Notes under the pieces: model-generated
The model's database searches: none
What the model saw: the letters and a program-made list of their open reading frames with translations, nothing else
Told to the model about the DNA's origin: nothing
NCBI GenBank assembly: GCA_020832235.1
Contig: JAFIEZ010000015.1
Coordinates: 62,001-126,000 of the forward strand
DNA: 64,000 nt
Direction: 5' to 3'
Source of the DNA: Bacteroidota bacterium
GTDB lineage: Bacteria > Bacteroidota > Rhodothermia > Balneolales > HLUCCA01
Part shown: positions 8,373-17,126 of the stretch, piece by piece
Layout of the letters: every line of letters starts with the position of its first letter
Position numbering within the stretch: the first letter of the stretch is position 1
Position numbers and translations under genes: made by a program

Positions 8373-8777
8373 CTACCGGCGCTTTAGCTTGGCTTCAATA
8401 CTAATTTGCGTGTGCGGTACAGCCTCCAGCCGACCTTTGGAAATTTTCTTACCTGTTACCTTACATACACCGTATGTTTTCTTGTCGATGCGTACGAGGG
8501 CATCATCCAGATATTTCAGAAATTTCTTGGTTCGGTTAAAAAGCATGTAGGTCTTTTCACGCTCTTGTGCGTCGGTACCTGCATCTGCCATATGGAAGGA
8601 ATACGCCGATTCATCGGATGCATTCTCTGTGTTTTCGCGCAAAGACTGTTGCAGCAAATCCAGGTCGTTTTCAGCATCTTCCCTCTTTTTCAGAATAATC
8701 TGACGGAAATATTCCAGGTCTTCATCAGAATAAGGAGAAACGCGATTGGTTTGCTCGTTCATTTCTTGCTTTTCCAT
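8373..8777 (-). CDS. TraR/DksA-family protein with degenerate zinc finger
   Basis: A 134-residue protein with a long coiled-coil region (about 20-95; SDEDLEYFRQIILKKREDAE) and the C-terminal DksA/TraR block YGVCKVTGKKISKGRLEA. E. coli DksA uses four cysteines to bind zinc; here only one remains (Cys in GVCK), so the zinc site is lost, as in many Bacteroidota homologues. The coiled-coil hairpin tip carries acidic residues (HMADAGTDAQEREK) where DksA-type proteins reach into the RNA polymerase secondary channel. The family role is to tune transcription initiation, often with ppGpp; whether this one does is not shown. It lies 12 bp after ileS. The first ATG (8777) is used here; the ATG five codons later (8762) is also possible. 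Confidence 0.9.
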   Translation of the reverse strand: MEKQEMNEQTNRVSPYSDEDLEYFRQIILKKREDAENDLDLLQQSLRENTENASDESAYSFHMADAGTDAQEREKTYMLFNRTKKFLKYLDDALVRIDKKTYGVCKVTGKKISKGRLEAVPHTQISIEAKLKRR

Positions 8778-8789
8778 AGCCGTAAAGGG

Positions 8790-11700
8790 TTAATTACTAT
8801 TTCTTTTGATTGCTAAAACGACTGTTTTACTGTCGATTTCCCATTCTTTGGTAAAATCGGCATCTGTCATGGCCTTGAATTCCATTTCTTCAGACAGCGT
8901 TTCACTCATAATATACTCCTGCATAGTTTTCACAGACTCGATGGTCTTCTCATCTGAAACTATAGCAACCGAAATCCTGTCTGTAACTTCGTAATTTGCT
9001 TCTTTACGCATATTCTGCAAGCGATTCACCAGTTCTCTGGCAAAACCTTCACGCTGCAACTCTGGCGTAATTTCTGTATCGGCGGCCACTGTTAAGCCTT
9101 CTTCAGTTTCAACAGACCAGCCCGACAATCCATGACGAACAACAACCAAGTCTTCAGAGTCTAAGTTAACGATTTCCCCGGATTCAAGTGTGATTTTCAG
9201 CACACCTTTCTTCTCAAACTCAGTTATTTCTTCATTGGTGAGTTCTTTCACGCGGGCAGCGGTGGCCTTCATCAGTCCACCAATTTTGCGACCCAACACC
9301 GGAAAGTTAGGCTTGGCACTCTTATGAACAATACCTGAGTCGTCGTTAACATATTCAATGCTCTTAAAATTGACCTCATCCAGGATAATATCCTTAACCG
9401 ACTCAATAGCCTGACGATCTTGCTCTGTGTTGGCTGGAATGATAATCCTGCTGAGTGGCTGCCGAACATTGATGTTTACCTTGTTGCGAATGCGTAAGGT
9501 GATGGAGGTAACCAACCGGGCCATCTCCATACGGTATTCCAGTGGCTTGTCGATGGCGGTTTCTTCAACCGTAGGATAAAACGACAAATGCACCGACTCT
9601 TCGTCGTGACCGGTTACGCTGTTGAGACGCTGAAACAGCCATTCTCCCATATAGGGGGCAACGGGGCTGATCAATTTCGCAATATTCAACAGACACTCAT
9701 ATAAGGTCTGATAGGCAGCGGTTTTATCGAGGGTTTTGCCTTCTTTCCAGAACCGACGTCTGCTCCTTCGTACATACCAGTTACTTAACTCCTCAACAAA
9801 CTGCTCAATTTCACGGCATGCTTTGGTAACATCGTAATCATCGAGATACTGATCTACCATTTTAATGGTTGTAAACTGCCGGGAGATAATCCAGCGGTCC
9901 ATTTCGGTACGTTCTGTATAGGGAATTTGTGTCCCCGCGTACGTCCAGCCGTCAATGTTAGCATACATCGCAAAGAAGGAGTATGTATTAACGATGGTAT
10001 TAAACAGCTTTCGCTGCGTTTCCTTCAGACTTTCCTCATTGAATTTGAGGTTATCCCAGGGGGCGGAGTTACTCATCATGTACCAGCGGGTGGAATCGGC
10101 TCCGTATTGCTGCAGGATGGTAAAAGGATCAACCGTGTTGCCTTTTGTTTTACTCATTTTCTCACCCTTGGCATCCAGAACCAGACCGTTGGATACTACA
10201 TTTCGAAATGCGGGTTTGTCGAAGAGCATGGTTGCAAGCGCATGCAGGGTATAAAACCAGCCACGGGTTTGATCAACACCTTCCGCTATGAAATCAGACG
10301 GGAAGTTTTCTTTGAAGACATCCTTGTTCTGAAACGGGTAATGCCACTGGGCAAAAGGCATAGCACCCGAATCGAACCAGACATCCAATAAATCTGGAAT
10401 ACGTCGCATGGTTCCGCCATCGGGCGCGTCCCAGGTGATATCGTCAATTACGGGTCGGTGGAGATCGATTTCTGCATCTTTTTTCAAGCCTGCTTTTTTG
10501 CGCAGTTCTTCAACACTACCAATAACTTCGATGTAATCGGGATTACGGTCACTAACCCATATTGGAATGGGAGTACCCCAGAAGCGTTGACGGGAAATTG
10601 CCCAATCTACGTTGTTTTCGAGCCATGTACCGAATCGACCGGTACCTGTACTGGCCGGCTTCCAATTAATTTCGTTATTCAAGGCCACCATTCGGTCGCG
10701 TACGGATGTAGTTCGAATAAACCAGCTTTCCACCGGATACGACATCAAAGGCGTACCTTTTCGCCAATCGTGCGGATAGTTGTGCAAATATGTCTGGTGT
10801 TTATACAAAACCCCCCGCTCACGAAGGTTGCGCGTAATCTCTTTGTCGGCATCTTTAAACCACATCCCCTTAAATTGGGATATTTCTTCGGTGAAACAGC
10901 CGTCGCGGTCAACCGGATTATACATCGGTATGCCTTCTTTCTGAGCGGTTTCGTAGTCATCTGCACCATAGGCGGGCGCAATATGTACGATACCGGTTCC
11001 GTCTTCTGTGGTTACGAAATCTGCCGGTAGTACACGCCAGGCCTGTGATTTTTCGAACTTTTTAAGGGCATAATCAAATATGGGCTGATAGGTTTTCCCG
11101 ACCAGCTCCTGACCTTTGAATGTGCGGATAATTTCGTACTCACCGTCTAAAACGGACAATAAAGACTGAGCCAGAATAAGATGCTCAGGATTCCCCTCGG
11201 TACCTCCATGGCGCACCAGAACGTAGTCGATTTCCGGATTTACTGCCAGCACCATATTCGATATGAGCGTCCAGGGTGTGGTTGTCCAGGCCAGGAAAAA
11301 CGTATCGCTAGCTTCATCCAGCTGAAACTTCACATATACGGAAGGGTCCTGCACTTCTTTATAACCCAGACTCACTTCGTGGGAGCTGAGAACCGTACTG
11401 CTCCCAGGTGAATACCACTGAATTTTGTATCCTTTGTACAGAAGGTCTTTGTCGTAGAGGGATTTAAGCGCCCACCAGATAGATTCGATGTAGTCGTTTT
11501 CGAAAGTTACATAGGGATTGTGTAAATCTACCCAGTAGCCCATTCGTTTGGTGAGCTCGTCCCACAGTCCTTTGTATTTTAATACACTCTCGCGGCAACG
11601 GGCATTGTACTCGGTAAGGCCAAATTTTTCGACCTCGACACGACCTTTGAGCCCTAGCTCTTTCTCAACTTCAATTTCAACCGGGAGGCCATGGGTATCC

Positions 11701-11960
11701 CAACCGGCTTTCCGCATCACCTTATGACCTTTCATGGTCTTGTATCGGCAAAACAAATCCTTCACTGTACGGGCCATCACATGATGGATACCGGGTTTCC
11801 CGTTGGCCGTTGGCGGACCTTCATAAAAAGTGAAGGGGATTCCGTCTTCGCGGCTTTCAAGACTTTTTTCGAAAATTCCACGTTCTTCCCACCAGGATAG
11901 AATATCTAATTCTACTTTGGAATAATCGATTTGTTTAACTTCTTGGAATCGTTTTCCCAT
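8790..11960 (-). CDS. ileS: Isoleucyl-tRNA synthetase, IleRS2 type with GXHH signature
   Basis: A cytoplasmic class I synthetase of 1056 residues that charges tRNA-Ile. Its length, the RAGWDTHGLPVE and SSHEVSLGY boxes and its C-terminal region resemble the Thermus/eukaryote-like IleRS2 branch rather than the E. coli-like IleRS1. The KMSKS loop is present as GEKMSKTKGN near residue 600. The other class signature, normally HXGH, reads G-I-H-H at residues 57-60 (PPTANGKPGIHH), encoded at 11781-11792. This swapped GXHH form has been reported in a subset of IleRS2 enzymes and linked to extreme mupirocin resistance. ATG at 11960 is the only reasonable start. It heads the ileS, dksA-like, lspA operon. 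No second ileS copy is in the window. Confidence 0.97.
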   Translation of the reverse strand: MGKRFQEVKQIDYSKVELDILSWWEERGIFEKSLESREDGIPFTFYEGPPTANGKPGIHHVMARTVKDLFCRYKTMKGHKVMRKAGWDTHGLPVEIEVEKELGLKGRVEVEKFGLTEYNARCRESVLKYKGLWDELTKRMGYWVDLHNPYVTFENDYIESIWWALKSLYDKDLLYKGYKIQWYSPGSSTVLSSHEVSLGYKEVQDPSVYVKFQLDEASDTFFLAWTTTPWTLISNMVLAVNPEIDYVLVRHGGTEGNPEHLILAQSLLSVLDGEYEIIRTFKGQELVGKTYQPIFDYALKKFEKSQAWRVLPADFVTTEDGTGIVHIAPAYGADDYETAQKEGIPMYNPVDRDGCFTEEISQFKGMWFKDADKEITRNLRERGVLYKHQTYLHNYPHDWRKGTPLMSYPVESWFIRTTSVRDRMVALNNEINWKPASTGTGRFGTWLENNVDWAISRQRFWGTPIPIWVSDRNPDYIEVIGSVEELRKKAGLKKDAEIDLHRPVIDDITWDAPDGGTMRRIPDLLDVWFDSGAMPFAQWHYPFQNKDVFKENFPSDFIAEGVDQTRGWFYTLHALATMLFDKPAFRNVVSNGLVLDAKGEKMSKTKGNTVDPFTILQQYGADSTRWYMMSNSAPWDNLKFNEESLKETQRKLFNTIVNTYSFFAMYANIDGWTYAGTQIPYTERTEMDRWIISRQFTTIKMVDQYLDDYDVTKACREIEQFVEELSNWYVRRSRRRFWKEGKTLDKTAAYQTLYECLLNIAKLISPVAPYMGEWLFQRLNSVTGHDEESVHLSFYPTVEETAIDKPLEYRMEMARLVTSITLRIRNKVNINVRQPLSRIIIPANTEQDRQAIESVKDIILDEVNFKSIEYVNDDSGIVHKSAKPNFPVLGRKIGGLMKATAARVKELTNEEITEFEKKGVLKITLESGEIVNLDSEDLVVVRHGLSGWSVETEEGLTVAADTEITPELQREGFARELVNRLQNMRKEANYEVTDRISVAIVSDEKTIESVKTMQEYIMSETLSEEMEFKAMTDADFTKEWEIDSKTVVLAIKRNSN

Positions 11961-12120
11961 AAAAGGATCAGCGATAATTGATTTAAAATTCTAAAGACAG
12001 CTAATATACAATATTTTTAAGAAAGAGCTTTCGCGCAAGGCACCCTGTTAAACCCGCAAAAAATACAGTAAATTCATCAATCATATATACGTAAATACAC
12101 ATTCCAGGGGGGATGATGCT

Positions 12121-12654
12121 ATGCTGACACTTCGTACCATATCAAAACTATTCACCTACAGCCTTGCATTAAGCATCGCATTACTTACACTGTCATGCGG
12201 CGCTGCAGGTCCTGATAGGGATCGTGCGGTTGATCAAATCGACCGGCTGGAGGCTACTGTTCAAGTATTAATGAACGAAGAGGGGCGTTCGCAGGCAAGC
12301 CTCGAACAAACAGCTCTGCTCAGAGATGCCTACGTAAATTTTGCAGATTCTTTTCCAGGAGACTCGCTTTCGGCAGTATTTCTGTTTCAGGCTGCTATGG
12401 TAGATGCCGATCTTCATGATGATGTGCGTAGTGGAATCGGTTACCTGGAACGACTGGCCGATGAATACCCGAATCATCCATTAACATCCAAAACACTGTT
12501 TCTTATTGGTTTCACTTACGCTGAGCAACTAAACGATTATAATAAAGCCCGTAATGCCTACAACCGATACCTCGACAAATACCCCGACGGAGAGATGGCC
12601 GAGTCGGTTCGGATAGAATTGGAAAACCTGGGAATGCGCCCGAGATTTGACTAA
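12121..12654 (+). CDS. TPR-containing lipoprotein
   Basis: A 177-residue exported protein. A signal peptide with a hydrophobic core (TYSLALSIALLTLS) ends at Cys26, a likely lipidation site although the lipobox is loose. A short coiled segment (DRAVDQIDRLEATVQVLMNE) precedes helix pairs that resemble tetratricopeptide units, especially AGYxxAxxxYxxxxxKYP-like NKARNAYNRYLDKYPDGEMA near the C-terminus, as in BamD or YbgF/CpoB-type periplasmic scaffolds. AGGGGGG at 12106-12112 sits eight bases before ATG, a good ribosome site. It is divergent from ileS. The partner is unknown; a scaffold role at the outer membrane is inferred. Confidence 0.82.
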   Translation: MLTLRTISKLFTYSLALSIALLTLSCGAAGPDRDRAVDQIDRLEATVQVLMNEEGRSQASLEQTALLRDAYVNFADSFPGDSLSAVFLFQAAMVDADLHDDVRSGIGYLERLADEYPNHPLTSKTLFLIGFTYAEQLNDYNKARNAYNRYLDKYPDGEMAESVRIELENLGMRPRFD

Positions 12655-12811
12655 TGCACTTACTGTCTTCACGGTAGCGAAGAGGTATTTTAGCGAAGAG
12701 TTATTTAGAAGAAGCAAACAGTTTGGCGAGTAACGTGCTCCGGGAGCTAAGTCTACCTTGCGTAAAATCCGGCGAAAAAAAAGCCCTGTAAGCATTCCTA
12801 CTCACAAATAA

Positions 12812-12842
12812 AAAAGGGCATCATGTTTCCACGACGCCCTCG
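12812..12842 (-). terminator. Minus-strand intrinsic terminator with GAAA tetraloop
   Basis: Read on the minus strand, GGGCGTCGTG, GAAA, CATGATGCCC form a 10-bp stem with two G-U pairs and a GNRA tetraloop, followed by TTTTTT. On the plus strand the wobble pairs would be A-C mismatches, so the element is oriented leftward. No protein gene ends upstream of it on that strand, which is why a small RNA is suspected. Confidence 0.65.
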
Positions 12843-12848
12843 TAATGA

Positions 12849-12915
12849 TGACCTGTAGTATTCTAACAACGGTCTGACCTGTATAGGCCGTTACTGCAGA
12901 TGATAAATGACCTGT
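12849..12915. repeat. Three direct repeats of TGACCTGT
   Basis: Exact 8-bp copies at 12849-12856, 12875-12882 and 12908-12915, spaced 26 and 33 bp start to start. They could be binding sites for a regulator or pieces of a structured RNA. Confidence 0.6.
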
Positions 12916-12940
12916 TTTGCTAACTATCTTCATGTGGCTG

Positions 12941-12964
12941 GTATAAAACTTTCACATTTTATAC
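12941..12964. repeat. 8-bp perfect inverted repeat, operator-like
   Basis: GTATAAAA (12941-12948) and TTTTATAC (12957-12964) are exact reverse complements with an 8-bp spacer, the size of a dimeric regulator site or a small hairpin. Confidence 0.55.
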
Positions 12965-13141
12965 GGAAATATAATAACGCTAATAATCGCACTAACCCGT
13001 TAGAGGCTTTTAACAAATCTCTTAAAAACCCTGCATTTACCCTATGAAGTGTTAGGATGTCTTTATGAGGGCATCTGCAATCTGCCCCTCAAATACCGTA
13101 TCTTAGTACCAAGTTAATTACAAACAACCTAACCATCTGTC

Positions 13142-14623
13142 ATGAGTACCAACGTACGAGTTCGTTTCGCCCCATCACCAACTGGAATGCTGCATATCGG
13201 AGGGCTTCGAACTGCGCTCTATAATTATCTTTTTGCACATCATAATAAAGGGAAGTTCATCTTACGGATCGAAGATACCGATCAGAACCGCTATGTGGAG
13301 GGAGCCGAAGAAGATATTATCACCTCCTTGAAATGGGCTGGAATGATGTACGACGAAGGGCCTGATGCGGGCGGCGGTGCGGGACCGTACCGCCAGAGCG
13401 AGCGGTCAACGCTTTACAAGCAATATGCGGAGCAACTGCTTAAAGAAGGCCGGGCATATTATGCTTTCGATACGCCTGAGGAAATTGAAGCCATGCGCGA
13501 GCGCCTTAAAACCAGCGAAAATACGAATCCGAAATACGATGCGGTATCTAGACAGCACATGACAAACAGTCTTACCTTATCGCAAGATGAAACCACGTCA
13601 CGGTTAGATTCCGGTGCTCCATACGTAATCAGGTTGAAAATTGAACCCGGTGAGACCGTTCAATTCAACGATTTGATTCGGGAAGCCGTGAGCTTTCGAA
13701 CCGACGACTTAGACGACCAGGTACTCATGAAGTCTGACGGACTGCCAACCTACCACCTGGCCAACGTGGTAGATGATCATCTGATGGATATCTCCCATGT
13801 TATTCGTGGGGAGGAGTGGTTAAGCAGTGCCCCCAAACACATTCTGCTCTATCGTTATCTGGGGTGGGAAGCTCCGGTGATGGCGCATCTGCCCCTTATT
13901 ATGAGTCCGGCAGGAGGCAAGCTTTCAAAGCGCAATGCGGAGGCGCTCGGTATTCCGGTTAACGTAAGAGATTACATCAGCGGCGGATATGAACCTGATG
14001 CCCTGATTAACTTCCTGGCATTTTTGGGATGGAGCCCTGGCGACGATAGGGAGTTATTCCGTATGCAGGAGCTCATTGAAGCATTTACGCTGGAAGATGT
14101 GAGTAAATCTGGAGCCGTTTTCAACATCGATAAACTGACCTGGTATAACGAACAGTATATGCGATCCAGAACCAATGATACGCTAGTAGAAGCACTAAAG
14201 GCAGAGCTCCTTCGTAGTGGAATTACTGGATATAACGACGCTTATCTCGATTCGGTGGTAGAGCTGATGAAAGAACGTGTTTCCAAAACAAGTGATATGG
14301 TAACACAGGGGATGTTCTTTTTTGCGCCTCCCACTGATTATGATGAAAAGGCCACCGCCAAGGCATGGAAAACGCAAACCCCGTTACTGCTTGAAGAATT
14401 TCTTGCTGAGGTTGAGCAGCTACCTGCCTACACGGCCGTTGCCCTTAAAGAAACACTCAGTCAGGTTGTGGAACGAAACGGTGTTGGATTTGGGAAACTC
14501 ATGCTGCCGGCACGCATTGCGATAACAGGTACTGGCGGCGGTCCTGATCTGTTTGAAACCATGGAACTACTGGGTAAAGACGAGGTTATGAATCGCGTTA
14601 AAACTGCATTAAAAAAGGTGTAG
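13142..14623 (+). CDS. gltX: Glutamyl-tRNA synthetase
   Basis: A 493-residue class I synthetase that charges tRNA with glutamate in the cytoplasm. The N-terminal Rossmann fold shows FAPSPTGMLHIGGLRTALYN with HIGG at 18-21, and the second signature is AGGKLSKRNAE near residue 260. The C-terminal half is the helical anticodon-binding domain. The length is normal for bacterial GluRS. No Shine-Dalgarno sequence is clear before the ATG. Its TAG stop at 14621-14623 touches the stop codon of the convergent TonB receptor with no base between, so no terminator separates them. Confidence 0.97.
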   Translation: MSTNVRVRFAPSPTGMLHIGGLRTALYNYLFAHHNKGKFILRIEDTDQNRYVEGAEEDIITSLKWAGMMYDEGPDAGGGAGPYRQSERSTLYKQYAEQLLKEGRAYYAFDTPEEIEAMRERLKTSENTNPKYDAVSRQHMTNSLTLSQDETTSRLDSGAPYVIRLKIEPGETVQFNDLIREAVSFRTDDLDDQVLMKSDGLPTYHLANVVDDHLMDISHVIRGEEWLSSAPKHILLYRYLGWEAPVMAHLPLIMSPAGGKLSKRNAEALGIPVNVRDYISGGYEPDALINFLAFLGWSPGDDRELFRMQELIEAFTLEDVSKSGAVFNIDKLTWYNEQYMRSRTNDTLVEALKAELLRSGITGYNDAYLDSVVELMKERVSKTSDMVTQGMFFFAPPTDYDEKATAKAWKTQTPLLLEEFLAEVEQLPAYTAVALKETLSQVVERNGVGFGKLMLPARIAITGTGGGPDLFETMELLGKDEVMNRVKTALKKV

Positions 14624-16933
14624 TTAAAACTCGAATTTCATCCCGCCGATTGGCAAAAAAGTAAACTGGTTACTGCTACGTACATCCTGGTGCATACTGC
14701 TCCAATAGTACCCTGCAATATTGGTACGATTGTAAGCATTCCATACCTCAACAAAGGTTACCAGACTTGTACGCGTAAAGAAATATCTGCGATCGGCACG
14801 CACATACAGTGAGTGATAGGCCGGCATACGTTCAGCTTTAAATCGGGATACATCCAGAACTCCCGTACCTGCTACGCGTGAAGCATCCATATTATAGGGG
14901 GTAAATGGCCTGCCGCCCTGGTATGACCATCGCATGCTGAACTCATGTCTTGAATTCGGTCGGTAGCCTGCAATTACATTAAATAATTGCCGTGTATCGA
15001 AGTTACGACTGTACCATACCCGATCGTAGCCCCGGTATTCGGAGCGGAACAAGGAGACCGAGGCCATTCCGTATAGGTTACGTGCCAGTTTTTTCTGCAG
15101 GAGGAGGTCGACTCCGTATGCACGTGCGTTACCGCTGCTGCCCAAACCTCCGAAGGTCGACAGAAAGTTATCCGGGATGTATTCGGGTAAAGGCTGTCCA
15201 GCGATTTTGTTTACGTCAAACTCTGGTATACGATCGTACCATTTGTGGTAAAGCTCTATGGTTAGCCTTGTCTCTGATGTAAGCTGATATCCGAAAGCAC
15301 CTATCCAATGGGTAGAATGCATGGTTTTCAACGACTCATTTTGCGTGTGTTGTGCCATCAGGTAGCGTGTGTTTGGCTGACTATATTGGCCGTAAGCGAG
15401 GCTGACATCCAACCTGTGTGTAGCCTGCAGCGTGACAGCCAAACGAGGCAATAGATCCCACTGGGAACCGTATTCAGTGTAGCTTACCCGCGATCCTGCT
15501 GTAACTGTCCACATCGGATGAAGACGCCAGGTAACAGATGTAAACAGACCGGCCAGAAGGCCATTGATGTTCGTATTTCGTTCAAAAGGGGGCGTTTGCT
15601 CTCCCTTGGCATTAGTCCCGCCACGGATGAAAAAATCGTATTGATGCTGTTCAAGAGTAGCATCGGCGCCGAACTCAACACGTATCTCACGTGAGGGATG
15701 AAAGCGGGAATAGCTCCTGACAGCAGTATAATGATGACGTGTATCAAATCGCTCAGATATAGAGTTGTCTGCCAGTCGTTCACCCAAAACATCATCTATT
15801 TTGCGCGAATAAGATACGGCTGTCTCTGTGAATCCTCGTTGATTCCAAATATAACGATGTGTTATACCTGAGGTAATCTGCTGGGTTCCGGTTTTATAAA
15901 GCTCCGTAAATCCTTGCTCCAGAGCCTCTTCACGCGATGAATCGAACCTGCTGTTCCCGTAGACCAGAAGCGTACCCAAACGGTGTTGCCTGTTTATATC
16001 GTAAACCGATTTACCCTGAACATCGGCGTAACGGGGGGCACCTCCCGCACCTATTGCCTGCGCTATAAGGTCCAGATAACTGCGACGTAGACTGAATAAA
16101 TAGCTGCCTCTTCCCTCATTAACGCCACCTTCGGTAGTGAGGCCAAGTCCACCCATACTAAAGAGCACGTCTCCCTGAAACCGCTCACGGGATCCTTCTC
16201 TGTAGGTTATATCGGTTACAGATGAAAGAAACGGACCATAGGCCGGTCCAAATCCACCGGCAGCAAAGGCCACATCTTCAATTAAATCGGTATTTACGAT
16301 ACCGATGGGCCCGTTAGATGAACCTCCGGGCAAGGTAAAGTGCGCTACTCCCGGCATGAGGATGCCATCAATATAAAAGCCATTTTCATTAGGCGAACCG
16401 CCCCGCACCATAATATCCTGACTCACCTCTCCACCCGATGCTACCCCGGGAAGGGCCGCCAGAACGCGGGAAAGTTCTTGTCCGGAACCCGGAGAGCGTC
16501 GCAATTCCTCGGGATTAAATGTTACACGACTAACAGGCTGCTGTACATTTCGGCTGAAAAATCCGGCCGTAATAGTAAGCTCCTCTCCTTGAAGTGCAAC
16601 TTCCGAAAGGCGTACATCCAGCGTAAATGTGCGGTTAGAGGTTATTACAATATCGGTAAATGTGCGTGTTTCAAATCCCAGATACTGAAATCGAATGGTA
16701 TAAACTCCAGCTGGAATGTGCGAAATTTCGTAGTGTCCGTCTGTGTTTGTTATGGTACCCCGAAGTTCGTTTTCTACAATGACATGAACTCCGGCCAGTG
16801 GATCTAGGCCGGCGGCATCAACAACCATTCCCTTGAGCGTTCCGTAAGGCTCTGTACGCTCATAATTGTAGTTTGAACGAGCCGTAAAAGGCAGACACAT
16901 AAACAGTGCCAGACATACGATGTTTTTCATCAT
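14624..16933 (-). CDS. TonB-dependent receptor with CarboxypepD_reg domain
   Basis: An outer-membrane receptor of 769 residues. A signal peptide (about 1-20, ending in TARS) is followed by a carboxypeptidase-regulatory-like beta-sandwich (about 31-115; GTITNTDGHYEISHIPAG), then the plug domain (about 125-235; LSRVLAALPGVAS, IMVRGGSPNENGFYIDG) and a 22-strand-type barrel to the C-terminal Phe. Such receptors import large or scarce nutrients with energy from TonB-ExbBD. No SusD, FecIR or uptake gene is beside it, so the substrate cannot be named. It stands alone, with 193 bp of divergent promoter region towards the NhaC-type gene. Confidence 0.93.
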   Translation of the reverse strand: MMKNIVCLALFMCLPFTARSNYNYERTEPYGTLKGMVVDAAGLDPLAGVHVIVENELRGTITNTDGHYEISHIPAGVYTIRFQYLGFETRTFTDIVITSNRTFTLDVRLSEVALQGEELTITAGFFSRNVQQPVSRVTFNPEELRRSPGSGQELSRVLAALPGVASGGEVSQDIMVRGGSPNENGFYIDGILMPGVAHFTLPGGSSNGPIGIVNTDLIEDVAFAAGGFGPAYGPFLSSVTDITYREGSRERFQGDVLFSMGGLGLTTEGGVNEGRGSYLFSLRRSYLDLIAQAIGAGGAPRYADVQGKSVYDINRQHRLGTLLVYGNSRFDSSREEALEQGFTELYKTGTQQITSGITHRYIWNQRGFTETAVSYSRKIDDVLGERLADNSISERFDTRHHYTAVRSYSRFHPSREIRVEFGADATLEQHQYDFFIRGGTNAKGEQTPPFERNTNINGLLAGLFTSVTWRLHPMWTVTAGSRVSYTEYGSQWDLLPRLAVTLQATHRLDVSLAYGQYSQPNTRYLMAQHTQNESLKTMHSTHWIGAFGYQLTSETRLTIELYHKWYDRIPEFDVNKIAGQPLPEYIPDNFLSTFGGLGSSGNARAYGVDLLLQKKLARNLYGMASVSLFRSEYRGYDRVWYSRNFDTRQLFNVIAGYRPNSRHEFSMRWSYQGGRPFTPYNMDASRVAGTGVLDVSRFKAERMPAYHSLYVRADRRYFFTRTSLVTFVEVWNAYNRTNIAGYYWSSMHQDVRSSNQFTFLPIGGMKFEF

Positions 16934-17126
16934 AGGTATACTAAATAGGTGATGATTCCCTATACGTAAAAAAATACATCATGTTCAGATTATTATCATG
17001 ATCTGACGGCTTACAGGTTATATCAATTTGATATTTATAATCAGTATTTTTCAAGCTTGTATGCACTACAGGCCGTCCGTTTTTACCACATCATTCGACC
17101 TTTAATTTCTGGAGAACCCTCATACC

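Larger units (their letters stand above)
12655..13141. other. Structured intergenic region upstream of gltX
   Basis: 487 bases without a convincing protein gene. They hold a minus-strand terminator hairpin (12812-12842), three exact copies of TGACCTGT (12849-12856, 12875-12882, 12908-12915), a plus-strand hairpin AACGGTCT/AGGCCGTT (12868-12892), an 8-bp inverted repeat GTATAAAA/TTTTATAC (12941-12964), and a hairpin GAGGGCA/TGCCCCTC with one bulged base (13067-13090) about 50 bp before gltX. The gltX promoter must lie here. A small RNA on the minus strand ending at the terminator is possible. Confidence 0.6.

Noticed and set aside
8406-8816. A 136-codon plus-strand ORF opposite the DksA-like gene
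   Set aside because: The opposite strand encodes a recognisable DksA-like protein in a conserved operon; the plus-strand product matches nothing.
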